Origin: Rhodanobacteraceae bacterium
GTDB lineage: Bacteria > Pseudomonadota > Gammaproteobacteria > Xanthomonadales > Rhodanobacteraceae
Length of the DNA stretch: 61,144 bases
Direction of reading: 5' to 3'
Assembly (NCBI GenBank): GCA_004299705.1
Contig: SCQS01000005.1
Span: forward strand, 1-61,144
In this document: one piece after another, positions 8,775-16,807 of the stretch
How positions within the stretch are numbered: the first letter of the stretch is position 1
Layout: each line of letters starts with the position of its first letter
Position numbers and translations under genes: made by a program
The notes under the pieces: generated by a model
The model's database searches: none
What the model saw: the letters and a program-made list of their open reading frames with translations, nothing else
What the model was told of the DNA's origin: nothing

Positions 8775-9163
8775 CCAAGATGACTGCCAAACAGCGCGCC
8801 GCGTGGGAACGTGGGCGTGACCTGAATACCGAACTGCGCGAAGCCATTGCCGACACCAAGCACGGCCGCTGGGCGCGCAAGACCGAGTTTCGTCCGCTGG
8901 CCGACGGCCGCATGCGTCGTATGGTGACCCGTCAGGATGGCACCGTGGAAAAGGATGAAGTCATCCCTGCCGCGCGGGCCAACGTGGTCGCCGCGCGTGC
9001 CGGCACCGGCCTGTCGCAATCGCAATTCGCCGACCTGATGGGCGTATCCGTCCGCACCTTGCAGGATTGGGAAGCTGGCCGGCGCGAACCCAGCGGCGCC
9101 GCGCAAACCTTGCTGCGCATTGCCGCACAACATCCGCGTATCGTGCGCGAAGCGGCTGCGTGA
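8771..9163 (+). CDS. XRE-family antitoxin (HigA-like)
   Basis: DNA-binding antitoxin partner of the preceding toxin, 130 residues. The C-terminal half is an XRE helix-turn-helix: AARAGTGLSQSQFADLMGVS then VRTLQDWEAGRREP. The N-terminal half is charged and probably contacts the toxin. The start overlaps the toxin stop codon by four bases. Such antitoxins normally repress their own promoter, here the candidate at 8425-8453. Confidence 0.88.
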   Translation: MTKMTAKQRAAWERGRDLNTELREAIADTKHGRWARKTEFRPLADGRMRRMVTRQDGTVEKDEVIPAARANVVAARAGTGLSQSQFADLMGVSVRTLQDWEAGRREPSGAAQTLLRIAAQHPRIVREAAA

Positions 9164-9255
9164 CGAAGCGTCACGGCCAGGACAAAGCCCGATCCATGAA
9201 TCCTTGATTGTCCCGTCACTGGTACGTGGTGCACCTCCAATACAGGGGAAACCGA

Positions 9256-11373
9256 ATGCAACCGAGCAAGACCACCGTCACCGGATTGTTCAACTCACCG
9301 TATCAGTACCAGATTCCGATTTTTCAGCGTGGCTACGTGTGGACGCTGGAAAAGCAAGTGGTGCCGTTGTGGGCCGACATCCAGGATCGCGCCGATGCGC
9401 GGCTGGAGCGCGATGCCGCCCAGCAAAGCGTGGCGGCCGGGACGCTCAAACCGCTGCAAAAGCATTTCCTTGGCTCACTGGTGCTGACGCCGGTGACGCC
9501 GCCGTTTGGCCGCGTACCGGCCTACGAAGTCATCGACGGTCAACAACGTTCCACGACCCTGCAATTGTTGCTACTGGCGTTTCGCCACGCGGCGCAGCAA
9601 CTGGGCGATACCCAGCTACCCAAGATGCTGGACACGCTGGTGCGGAACCCTGGCCCGTACACGGTGGACACCGACTATCACAAGGTCTGGCCGACCCAGG
9701 CTGGGCAGGATGAAATGCAACTGCTGTACGCCGCCAAGGACGCACCGGCGGTTTGCACCGCGTATCCGGCACGTGACGGCCGGCGCAAGGTGGAACGGCC
9801 GTTGCTGGTGCAGACGTTTTTGTACTTCTGCTTCGCCTGCCTTGCCTACCTGCAAGGCGTGGATTTGGTGGGAACTGGCGACGCGGACGAACACTCGTCC
9901 AGCGACGAGCTGGTCAAGCGTATTCGCGGCAGCAACGATGTAGTGCCGCTTGATCCAGTTACGGCGTTCGACCCCAAGCGTGCCCAGGCGCTGTACATGG
10001 CGTTGGCGGAAAATGTGCAGATCATGACGCTGCAATTGGAGGTCGAGGACGACCCCCAGGTGATCTTCGAGACGCTGAACGCGCGCGGCGAGCCGTTGCT
10101 AGCTTCCGACCTGATTCGCAATTTCGTGTTTCTGGCGGCCGCACGCTCAGGCAAGCCGGCCAGCACGTTGTACGAGAAGTATTGGAGTCCGTTCGACATC
10201 GTGGCGGCTGGCAGCAAGGGTGTGACCAGCAACCGCTACTGGGCCGAGAAGGAACGGCAAGGCCGCTTGACCTATCCACGCATCGACCTGTTCTTCTACA
10301 GCTACACGGTGCTGCGCAGCCGCGAGACGACGCTGGTGGGGCATGTGTTCGAAGCGTTCAAAACGTGGTGGCAAACCGAAACGCGCGAGCTGGAAGACGA
10401 GCTGCAACGCATCGACACCGCCAGCGGCAACTTCAAGGAGTTTGTTTCTCCGCAGGGTACCGGTTGGCTGGCCGAGTTTGCGCGACTCATGCAGGCACTG
10501 GACGTGAGCACAATCACGCCGGTGTATCTGGCGCTGCGTGAGAGGCTGGCGCCGGACAGCGTGGAACTGCGCCAAGCACTGGGCGACCTTGCGTCATACC
10601 TCACCCGCCGTGCCGTGTGCGGCATGACCACCAAGGGCTACAACCGCTTCTTCCTGCGTCTGTTGCAGGCGGTAACCGCTACACCGGACGCGCCCCACGT
10701 GGCACTGCGCGCGGCACTGCTGGCAGCCACGGCCGATAGCGAGCGGTGGCCGAGTGATGAGACATTCAAGGGAAGTTGGCTCCTTCGTCGTGTCTATCAG
10801 GAAATGAAGCCTGCGAGGGTGTGTGGCATCTTGCGTGCTTTGGAGTACGCCGCCCGTGGCACGATGCAGGGCAGCAATCATGTCCCTGTCCAGTTCTTAC
10901 TCACCGTCGAGCACGTGATGCCACAGAGCTGGAGGGCGGAAGCGAGCTATGGTGCGGCTGGAATGGATGATTTGAAGCGCATCGAGCGCGACCTGACCAT
11001 TCAAGGATTCGGCAACCTTACGCTACTGACTCAAACGCTCAATAGCTCGGTAAGCAATGGGCCATTCAACGATAGGCCAACCGAGTCCGGGCGCGTCATA
11101 CAGGGCAAGCGCTCGAAACTAGGTCAGAGCGCGTTGTTGATGAACACCTACTTCAACCAGCAGGGGCTAGACAAGTGGGATGAAGCTGCAATCGCGGCTC
11201 GCGCTGACGCGTTGTTCGATGCGGCATTGCTTGTGTGGGCGCGGCCGGTTTTGGCCACAGTCGCGCCGACGGCTGTCGCTGCGGCACTGGCTGGCAATGC
11301 GTCGCAGCAGCGCGTTACTGCGCACGCGTGCCTTGACCCAGTTCAAGCCAGCGGGGTGCAGTCAACCGCTTGA
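9256..11373 (+). CDS. DUF262/DUF1524 (GmrSD-like) nuclease protein, candidate phage defence
   Basis: A 705-residue protein with the two-part plan of GmrSD-type enzymes. The N-terminal DUF262 domain has FQRGYVWTLEKQ and the signature VIDGQQRSTTLQLLL (Asp94). FETLNARGEPLLASDLIRNF follows. The C-terminal DUF1524 HNH-like region has VEHVMPQSW (His553) and NLTLLTQTLN. Members restrict modified phage DNA (GmrSD, BrxU, SspE), using NTP hydrolysis in DUF262 and DNA cleavage in DUF1524. Here both domains are fused in one chain. The ATG at 9256 follows AGGGGA. Neighbours are a toxin-antitoxin pair upstream and tRNA-Pro downstream; no methylase or integrase is seen. The exact target is unknown. Confidence 0.85.
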   Translation: MQPSKTTVTGLFNSPYQYQIPIFQRGYVWTLEKQVVPLWADIQDRADARLERDAAQQSVAAGTLKPLQKHFLGSLVLTPVTPPFGRVPAYEVIDGQQRSTTLQLLLLAFRHAAQQLGDTQLPKMLDTLVRNPGPYTVDTDYHKVWPTQAGQDEMQLLYAAKDAPAVCTAYPARDGRRKVERPLLVQTFLYFCFACLAYLQGVDLVGTGDADEHSSSDELVKRIRGSNDVVPLDPVTAFDPKRAQALYMALAENVQIMTLQLEVEDDPQVIFETLNARGEPLLASDLIRNFVFLAAARSGKPASTLYEKYWSPFDIVAAGSKGVTSNRYWAEKERQGRLTYPRIDLFFYSYTVLRSRETTLVGHVFEAFKTWWQTETRELEDELQRIDTASGNFKEFVSPQGTGWLAEFARLMQALDVSTITPVYLALRERLAPDSVELRQALGDLASYLTRRAVCGMTTKGYNRFFLRLLQAVTATPDAPHVALRAALLAATADSERWPSDETFKGSWLLRRVYQEMKPARVCGILRALEYAARGTMQGSNHVPVQFLLTVEHVMPQSWRAEASYGAAGMDDLKRIERDLTIQGFGNLTLLTQTLNSSVSNGPFNDRPTESGRVIQGKRSKLGQSALLMNTYFNQQGLDKWDEAAIAARADALFDAALLVWARPVLATVAPTAVAAALAGNASQQRVTAHACLDPVQASGVQSTA

Positions 11374-11486
11374 CCGTTGTGCCGCCTGCTGAACGCAGCA
11401 TCCTTGCTCCAGGGATGCGTCAATAATCGGTTGCCAGAGAGAGGGCGCATTCGAGCTGGTTTAGGCAATTTATAGACAACGGACAC

Positions 11487-11509
11487 AAAAAAGCCACCGC
11501 AAAGGTGGC
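11487..11509 (-). terminator. Rho-independent terminator after tRNA-Pro
   Basis: Read on the minus strand, GCCACC-TTTGC-GGTGGC is followed by six T residues. It lies 18 bases beyond the CCA end of the tRNA gene and fits its transcription terminator. Confidence 0.85.
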
Positions 11510-11526
11510 CTGGATGCTTGAAACAT

Positions 11527-11603
11527 TGGTCGGGGAGACAGGATTTGAACCTGCGACTTCTACGTCCCGAACGTAGCGCTCTACCAGGCTGAGCTACACC
11601 CCG
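11527..11603 (-). tRNA. tRNA-Pro (anticodon CGG)
   Basis: A 77-base cloverleaf on the minus strand. The anticodon arm is CTACG-TTCGGGA-CGTAG, giving anticodon CGG (codon CCG). The T arm is GCAGG-TTCAAAT-CCTGT, and the CCA end is encoded. The acceptor stem CGGGGTG/CTCCCCG has one T-T mismatch at pair 6-67. A terminator follows at 11487-11509. tRNA 3' ends are common integration sites and the accessory genes lie on this side, but no duplicated attachment sequence was found. Confidence 0.97.
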
Positions 11604-11722
11604 ACGGTTCGCCTGGGCACGCAGCCCTGAAGCGAGCCGCAAATGATACTTGGCGCGGGTTCGCGTGCGCAAGATGCCGGGCTGTACTGCTAATCTTGCG
11701 GTTTTGGCAAGAGACCTGAGTC

Positions 11723-13105
11723 ATGGCGCTGACCACGCCCCGCACCATGCCCGGCACGCTGGAATTGCTGCCGCGCGAACAGATCGCCTTCCAGTCGATG
11801 CTGGACACGATCCGGCGCGGCTTCGAGGTGTACGGCTTCCTGCCGATCGAGACGCCGGCGATCGAGTTCGCGGACATCCTGCTGACCAAGAGCGGCGGCG
11901 AAACCGAGCGTCAGGTGTATTTCGTGCAATCCACCGGCGCGCTGGAACAGGAGGGTCGCCCGGAACACGCGCTGCGTTTCGACCTGACCGTGCCGCTTGC
12001 GCGCTACGTGGCCGAGCACGAGCGCGAACTGGCGTTCCCGTTCCGGCGTTACCAGATGCAACGCGTCTACCGCGGCGAACGCGCCCAGCGCGGGCGCTTC
12101 CGCGAGTTCTACCAGTGCGACATCGACGTGATCGGCAAGGACAGCTTGTCGGTCCGCTACGACGCCGAGATTCCGGCGGTGATCCACGCGGTGTTCCGCG
12201 CGCTCGACATCGGTGCCTTCACGATCCAGCTCAACAACCGCAAGTTGATGCGCGGCTTCTTCGAAGGCTTGGGTATCGGCGATGGCGAACAACAGATGCT
12301 GGTGCTGCGCGAGGTGGACAAGCTGGACAAGCGTGGCGCGGAATACGTGCGCGGCGTGTTGACCGGCGAGATGTTCGCGCTCTCGACCGAAGCGGCGGAC
12401 AGGATCATGCGCTTCGTCGAAGTGCGTTCCACTTCGCTGGCCGATGCGCACGCCAAGCTCGACGCGCTGGGCAGTGGCACGGAAACCTTCGAGCAGGGCC
12501 GGGCGGAACTGCGCGAGGTACTGGATACGGTCGCGGCGTTCGGCGTGCCGGAAGCGGCGTTCGCGCTGAACCTTTCGATCGCGCGCGGACTGGATTACTA
12601 CACCGGCACCGTGTACGAAACCACGTTGAACGAGCATCTGGACATCGGCTCGATCTGCTCAGGCGGACGCTACGACAACCTTGCCGCCAACTACACCAAA
12701 TCGACCCTGCCGGGCGTCGGCATTTCGATCGGCCTGACCCGCCTGTTCTGGCAGTTGCGCGAAGCCGGTTTGCTGAAAGCCGCCGACAGCAGCGTGCAGG
12801 TGCTGGTGACCCAGATGGACGCCGCACAGTTGCCCGAATGCCTTGCCATTGCGCGCGAATTGCGCGACGCCGGCATCGCCACCGAGGTCGCGCTGGAAGG
12901 CGGCAAGCTGGGCAAGCAGTTGAAGTACGCCGACCGCGCCGGCATCCGTTTCGCGGTGGTGGTGGGCGATGACGAATTGGCGCGCGCCGCCGTCGCGGTC
13001 AAGGATTTGCGGCGTGGCGATCAGTTCGAAGTGCCGCGCGCCGAATTGGTCAAGGCGCTGCGGGTTGAGTTGGCGCAGGAAGAGGTGCTGACGCCAATGC
13101 GGTGA
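11723..13105 (+). CDS. hisS: Histidyl-tRNA synthetase
   Basis: Class II aminoacyl-tRNA synthetase, 460 residues. Motif 2 is seen as [20 protein letters not shown], the histidine-specific block as [13 protein letters not shown], and motif 3 as [13 protein letters not shown]-terminal anticodon-binding domain begins near QVLVTQMD. Start ATG at 11723. It is followed by a repeat-bounded GIY-YIG remnant and then a histidine ammonia-lyase homologue and the his operon, so several histidine-related genes cluster here. Confidence 0.96.
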   Translation: MALTTPRTMPGTLELLPREQIAFQSMLDTIRRGFEVYGFLPIETPAIEFADILLTKSGGETERQVYFVQSTGALEQEGRPEHALRFDLTVPLARYVAEHERELAFPFRRYQMQRVYRGERAQRGRFREFYQCDIDVIGKDSLSVRYDAEIPAVIHAVFRALDIGAFTIQLNNRKLMRGFFEGLGIGDGEQQMLVLREVDKLDKRGAEYVRGVLTGEMFALSTEAADRIMRFVEVRSTSLADAHAKLDALGSGTETFEQGRAELREVLDTVAAFGVPEAAFALNLSIARGLDYYTGTVYETTLNEHLDIGSICSGGRYDNLAANYTKSTLPGVGISIGLTRLFWQLREAGLLKAADSSVQVLVTQMDAAQLPECLAIARELRDAGIATEVALEGGKLGKQLKYADRAGIRFAVVVGDDELARAAVAVKDLRRGDQFEVPRAELVKALRVELAQEEVLTPMR

Positions 13106-13140
13106 TTCGCGCAACGTTCGTGAGTGATCCTTTCTTTTGA

Positions 13141-13166
13141 CGTCATTCCCGCGCAAGCGGGAATCC
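13141..13166. repeat. Left inverted repeat around the GIY-YIG gene
   Basis: Contains ATTCCC-GCGCAAGC-GGGAAT at 13145-13164, a palindromic core of the form ATTCCC-N8-GGGAAT, with CGTC on the left and CCA on the right. The exact inverse copy is at 13497-13522. The form is the same as the dRS3 repeat of Neisseria. Confidence 0.85.
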
Positions 13167-13188
13167 ATTCTCCACAGAAACTTCATGG

Positions 13189-13485
13189 ATGAGCAAGCAA
13201 CCGGCTGTTTACATCCTTGCGAGCAGCGAGCGCGGTACGCTGTATGTCGGTGTCACCGGAAATCTGAAATTACGGGTCTGGGAGCATAAGGAAGGATTAG
13301 TTGCAGGTTTCACGAGCAGATATGGCATCAAGCGATTGGTCTGGTACGAATGGTTCGCCGATTTCCCTTAGGCGATTCGCCGTGAGAAGCAGATCAAAAA
13401 GTGGAACAGGGCCTGGAAGCTGGAGTTGATCGAGGATCACAATCCCGAGTGGCGCGATCTGTGGGACGAGTTGTTGGATGGCTAG
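13189..13485 (+). pseudogene. GIY-YIG endonuclease-like gene with internal amber stop
   Basis: A single-domain GIY-YIG superfamily gene of about 98 codons. The first 60 codons give VYILASSERGTLYVGVTGNL then RVWEHKEG and GIKRLVWYEWFADFP. An amber TAG at 13369-13371 interrupts the frame. The same frame continues without error as AIRREKQIKKWNRAWKLELI and ends at TAG 13483-13485. In homologues this position is usually a sense codon within one continuous domain, so a single nonsense change (for example CAG to TAG) is the simplest reading. The gene is tightly bracketed by inverted ATTCCC-N8-GGGAAT repeats. It may be dead, or rescued by readthrough or a suppressor. Confidence 0.85.
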
Positions 13486-13496
13486 CGTTCGAATTT

Positions 13497-13522
13497 GGAT
13501 TCCCGCTTGCGCGGGAATGACG
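13497..13522. repeat. Right inverted repeat around the GIY-YIG gene
   Basis: Contains ATTCCC-GCTTGCGC-GGGAAT at 13499-13518, the reverse complement of the core at 13145-13164, followed by GACG. It ends about 24 bases before the start codon of the lyase gene, so it is part of that gene's leader. Confidence 0.85.
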
Positions 13523-13545
13523 GCACCTTTCTTGAGCGAGTCGTA

Positions 13546-15441
13546 ATGAACGGGTACACAGTGTTGCTGGATGGCGCACATCTCAAGCGCGCCGAAGTGA
13601 TCGCGGTGGCGCGGCAGGGCGCCAGGGTGGAACTGGATCCCTCGCAGTTGCAGGCGGTGCAGCGCGCGGCCGACTTCATCGCCGAAAAAGTCGGTTGCGG
13701 CGAACCCATCTACGGCGTCACCACCGGCTTCGGCAGCAACGCGGACAAACTGCTGGGCGCGCACCGCGCGCGCGACGAATTGCCAGGTGGCAATCCGGAG
13801 CCGCGCGTCGAAACCCTGCCGGAGGAACTGCAGCACAACCTCATCATCACCCACGCGGTGTGCGTGGGCGAGCCGTTCCCCGCCGAGGTCGTGCGCGCGA
13901 TGCTGGTGATCCGCATCAATACCTTGATGCGCGGCCATTCGGGCATCCGCGTCGCGACGCTGCAGGCGCTGGCGGCGATGCTGAATGCCGGCGTGGTGCC
14001 GGTGGTGCCGGCGAAAGGTTCGGTGGGTGCCAGTGGCGACCTGGCGCCGCTTTCGCATCTGGCCATCGTCCTGCTCGGCGGCGGCGAAGCGTTCTTCGAG
14101 GGCGAGCGCGTGCCGGGCGCGGAAGCGCTGAAGCGAGCCGGTTTGTCGCCGGTCAAACTTTCCTACAAGGAAGGCCTTGCGCTCAACAACGGCACCGCGC
14201 AAATGCTGGCCTGCGCGGTGCTGGCGCTGGACGAACTCGAATACCTGCTGGGCGTGGCCGATCTGGCCGCAGCGATGACACTGGATGCCTTCGCGGGGCG
14301 CAGTGGCGCCCTGCGCGAGGACGTGCACGCGTTGCGTCCGCATCCGGGACAGGTCGCGGCAGCGCAGCATGTGCGCGGGCTGCTTGCCGATTCCACCCTG
14401 ATCGACATTCCGTACCATCTGGTGCCGCGCTTCCGTACCTGGACCGCGCAGGCGTGGAATGCGTCCGAGGATCAGGCGCTGTCGTTCGACATCGGCTGGG
14501 AGTGGGTGCCAGCCGACCGGCGTCACGGCCGCGAGGCGTTCTACCAGCGCTTCCTGCCGTTCCGCGGTGGCAAGAAGCACCAGCCGCAGGATGCCTATTG
14601 CCTGCGCTGCATGCCGCAGGTGCACGGCGCGGTGCGCGATGCATGGGCGCAAGCCTGCCGCGTGATCGACATCGAACTGAACGCCGTCACCGACAACCCG
14701 CTGATCTTCCCCGGGAACGTCGATGCGAAACACATCGAGGAGCAGGTGATCTCGGCCGGTCATTTCCACGGCATGCCGCTGGCGCTGGTGATGAGCTACG
14801 TGAAGGCGGCGATCCCGGTGCTGGCGTCGATTTCAGAGCGTCGGCTGAACAAGCTGGCGGATCCGGCAACCAACGACGGGTTGCCGGCATTCCTGACCGG
14901 CAATGAGGACGGCACGGATTCCGGTTTCATGATCGTGCAGTACACCGCCGCGGCGCTGGTGAACGATCTTGCCACCCGCGCGCATCCCGCCTCGGTGTAT
15001 TCGATCCCGACCAGCGCCAACGCCGAGGATCACGTGTCGATGGGCGCCAACGAGGCGCGTCAGGTGCTGGATATGACCCGCGACCTTGGCGATGTGCTGG
15101 CGCTGGAACTGTACACGGCGGCGCAGGCGCTGGATTACCGCAACGAGATGTTGAACGCGGCGCGACGCCTGGCGACGCGGGGCGGATGGCAGGCGCTGGC
15201 CGGGAAGGTCGACAATCCGCCTTCTGCCGGACATGCGCAGCATGCGCAGTTCGAGCGCGAGGTACAGACCTTGGCCGGGCAGTTGGCGAAGTCCGACGCC
15301 TTCCGTCCGGGCACCGCCGTGCACGCCGCGCACGCACGATTGCGTGCGTCGATTGCCTTCATGCACCGCGACCGCGCGATGCAGCACGACATCGCCGCGG
15401 CCTGCCAGTTGGTGCGTGAGCGCGCCTACGACGTGCGCTAG
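13546..15441 (+). CDS. Histidine ammonia-lyase-like MIO enzyme, long form
   Basis: Member of the HAL/PAL/TAL ammonia-lyase family, which makes an unsaturated acid from an aromatic amino acid. The MIO cofactor triad Ala162-Ser163-Gly164 is in GSVGASGDLAPLSH, and the active-site tyrosine block is YGVTTGFGS. A histidine in LIITHAVCVGEP and the block TSANAEDHVSM match histidine-specific rather than phenylalanine-specific enzymes. At 631 residues it is about 120 longer than ordinary HutH; part of the excess is an insert (around DIGWEWVPADRRHGREAFYQ) before the conserved DAYCLRCMPQVHG. No hutU, hutI or hutG lies nearby. It may be a HutH variant or a lyase of another pathway. Confidence 0.8.
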   Translation: MNGYTVLLDGAHLKRAEVIAVARQGARVELDPSQLQAVQRAADFIAEKVGCGEPIYGVTTGFGSNADKLLGAHRARDELPGGNPEPRVETLPEELQHNLIITHAVCVGEPFPAEVVRAMLVIRINTLMRGHSGIRVATLQALAAMLNAGVVPVVPAKGSVGASGDLAPLSHLAIVLLGGGEAFFEGERVPGAEALKRAGLSPVKLSYKEGLALNNGTAQMLACAVLALDELEYLLGVADLAAAMTLDAFAGRSGALREDVHALRPHPGQVAAAQHVRGLLADSTLIDIPYHLVPRFRTWTAQAWNASEDQALSFDIGWEWVPADRRHGREAFYQRFLPFRGGKKHQPQDAYCLRCMPQVHGAVRDAWAQACRVIDIELNAVTDNPLIFPGNVDAKHIEEQVISAGHFHGMPLALVMSYVKAAIPVLASISERRLNKLADPATNDGLPAFLTGNEDGTDSGFMIVQYTAAALVNDLATRAHPASVYSIPTSANAEDHVSMGANEARQVLDMTRDLGDVLALELYTAAQALDYRNEMLNAARRLATRGGWQALAGKVDNPPSAGHAQHAQFEREVQTLAGQLAKSDAFRPGTAVHAAHARLRASIAFMHRDRAMQHDIAAACQLVRERAYDVR

Positions 15442-15525
15442 CCGGTACGCCGGCTTGAATCCTTCCTGAAACCAGCGCCCGCCCCGGCTTGCGCCGTGGC
15501 GCACGGCCCGCTAGCATGTGCCACC

Positions 15526-15549
15526 AATGTATTAACGCGTTAATACATT
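15526..15549. promoter_or_regulatory. 24-bp palindromic operator of the his operon (TrpR-type)
   Basis: A perfect palindrome with half-site AATGTATTAACG lies 41 bases upstream of the regulator start. Its core has the spacing GTAnTA-N6-TAnTAC, the same skeleton as the E. coli trp operator. The first gene of the operon encodes a TrpR-fold protein, so this is very probably its autoregulatory site controlling histidine synthesis. No histidine leader peptide or attenuator was seen. Confidence 0.8.
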
Positions 15550-15590
15550 CATTCATCCGGATGATGGCTTGCGCGTAAGGTGGATACGCA

Positions 15591-15923
15591 GTGAAACGCA
15601 GAATGCTGGACCCCGAAGCTTCCCCGGATTCGGCCGAAACCGGGCTGTGCAAGGCCCTGCTCGCGATGCGCGACGTCGCGGAAATGCGGGCGTTCCTGCA
15701 CGACCTGTGCACGCCGGCCGAACTGGAATCGCTGGTCGACCGCTGGACGGTGGTGCCGCACGTGCTGAAGGGCACGCCGTACCGCGAGATCCACGAGCAC
15801 ACCGCGGTCAGCATCACCACGATCGGGCGGGTTGCGCGCTTCCTGAACCAGGGCAACGGCGGTTACCTGAAGGCCGCGGCACGCGTTGCACGGCGCGGTT
15901 CGGCGCGGGAGCAGCGGGCATGA
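15591..15923 (+). CDS. hisR: TrpR/YerC-family regulator of histidine biosynthesis
   Basis: A 110-residue TrpR-like DNA-binding protein. ALLAMRDVAEMRAFLHDLCT then PAELESLVDRW forms the dimerisation helices, and YREIHEHTAVSITTIGRVAR the helix-turn-helix. A GTG start at 15591 is chosen because AAGGTGG lies about ten bases upstream; an ATG at 15603 is possible. The stop overlaps the hisG start. In Xanthomonadales such a TrpR-family protein has been predicted as the repressor of the his operon (HisR), and the palindrome at 15526-15549 is a fitting target. Histidine as corepressor is inference. Confidence 0.85.
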   Translation: MKRRMLDPEASPDSAETGLCKALLAMRDVAEMRAFLHDLCTPAELESLVDRWTVVPHVLKGTPYREIHEHTAVSITTIGRVARFLNQGNGGYLKAAARVARRGSAREQRA

Positions 15924-16807
15924 TGCAGCGTGAACGCCTGCGCATCGCGGTGCAGAAGTCCGGCCGCCTCAGCGACCCGTGTTTCGATCTCCTGGACCGT
16001 TGCGGCTTGCGCTTCCGGCGCAGCCGCGACGGGTTGTTCTGTTTCGGCGAGGGCGAGCCTATCGACCTGCTGCTGGTGCGCGATGACGATATCCCGGGCC
16101 TGATTGCGCAGGGCGTGTGCGATCTCGGCGTGGTCGGCCGCAACGTGCTGGTCGAGTGCTCCGGCGCGGAGGCGAATGGTGGTGTATGTGCATTGCGTGA
16201 TCTCGGCTTCGGTCGCTGCCGGCTCGCGATCGCCGTGCCGGATGGTCGCGAGTACGTCGATGCTGCGTCGTTGGCCGGCGCCCGCATCGCGACCTCGTAT
16301 CCGAACCTGTTGCGCGACTGGCTGGTGCGGCAGGGCGTTGCGGCCGAAGTCGTGACGCTGGCCGGATCGGTCGAAATCGCACCGCGGCTGGGCACCGCCG
16401 ATGCGATTTGCGACCTGGTGCAGAGCGGGGCCACGCTGGCCGCCAACCAGTTGCGCGAAGTCGAAACGGTGCTGGAAAGCGAGGCCGTGCTGGTCGCGGC
16501 CGCAGCCTTGCCCGCCGATGGTCGCAGCGACGCCATCGAGTTGTTGCTGCGCCGGATTGATGGCGTGACACGGGTGCGCGGATCGCGGCTGCTTCTGCTG
16601 CAGGCCGCGCGCGATTGCGTGGATGCGATCACGGCGGCGCTGCCGGGCGCGCCACGCCCGACGGTTCTGTCGATGGACGGCCAGCCGGGGCAGGTGATGT
16701 TGCAGGCGTTGTGCCCCGATGAACTGGGCTGGCGGCAACTGGAAGCCATCCAGCGCGCAGGCGCGCGCGAACTGTTCGTGCTGCCGGTCGAGAGGGCGCT
16801 GGCATGA
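15920..16807 (+). CDS. hisG: ATP phosphoribosyltransferase, long form
   Basis: First committed enzyme of histidine synthesis, joining ATP and PRPP. At 295 residues it is the long HisG with a C-terminal ACT-like regulatory domain for histidine feedback. Recognisable blocks are [11 protein letters not shown] at the N-terminus, [13 protein letters not shown], and the PRPP loop [16 protein letters not shown]. The ATG at 15920 overlaps the regulator stop, and the stop overlaps hisD. All following his genes are similarly coupled. Confidence 0.97.
   Translation: MMQRERLRIAVQKSGRLSDPCFDLLDRCGLRFRRSRDGLFCFGEGEPIDLLLVRDDDIPGLIAQGVCDLGVVGRNVLVECSGAEANGGVCALRDLGFGRCRLAIAVPDGREYVDAASLAGARIATSYPNLLRDWLVRQGVAAEVVTLAGSVEIAPRLGTADAICDLVQSGATLAANQLREVETVLESEAVLVAAAALPADGRSDAIELLLRRIDGVTRVRGSRLLLLQAARDCVDAITAALPGAPRPTVLSMDGQPGQVMLQALCPDELGWRQLEAIQRAGARELFVLPVERALA

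Noticed and set aside
11380-11610. tRNA-Pro 3' end as attachment site of an island containing the DUF262 gene
   Set aside because: No duplicate of the tRNA 3' sequence was seen at the other side (around 8.4 or 9.2 kb) and no integrase is present.
15442-15590. Possible histidine attenuator before the his operon
   Set aside because: No histidine-rich leader peptide or alternating terminator was found; the palindromic operator explains control better.
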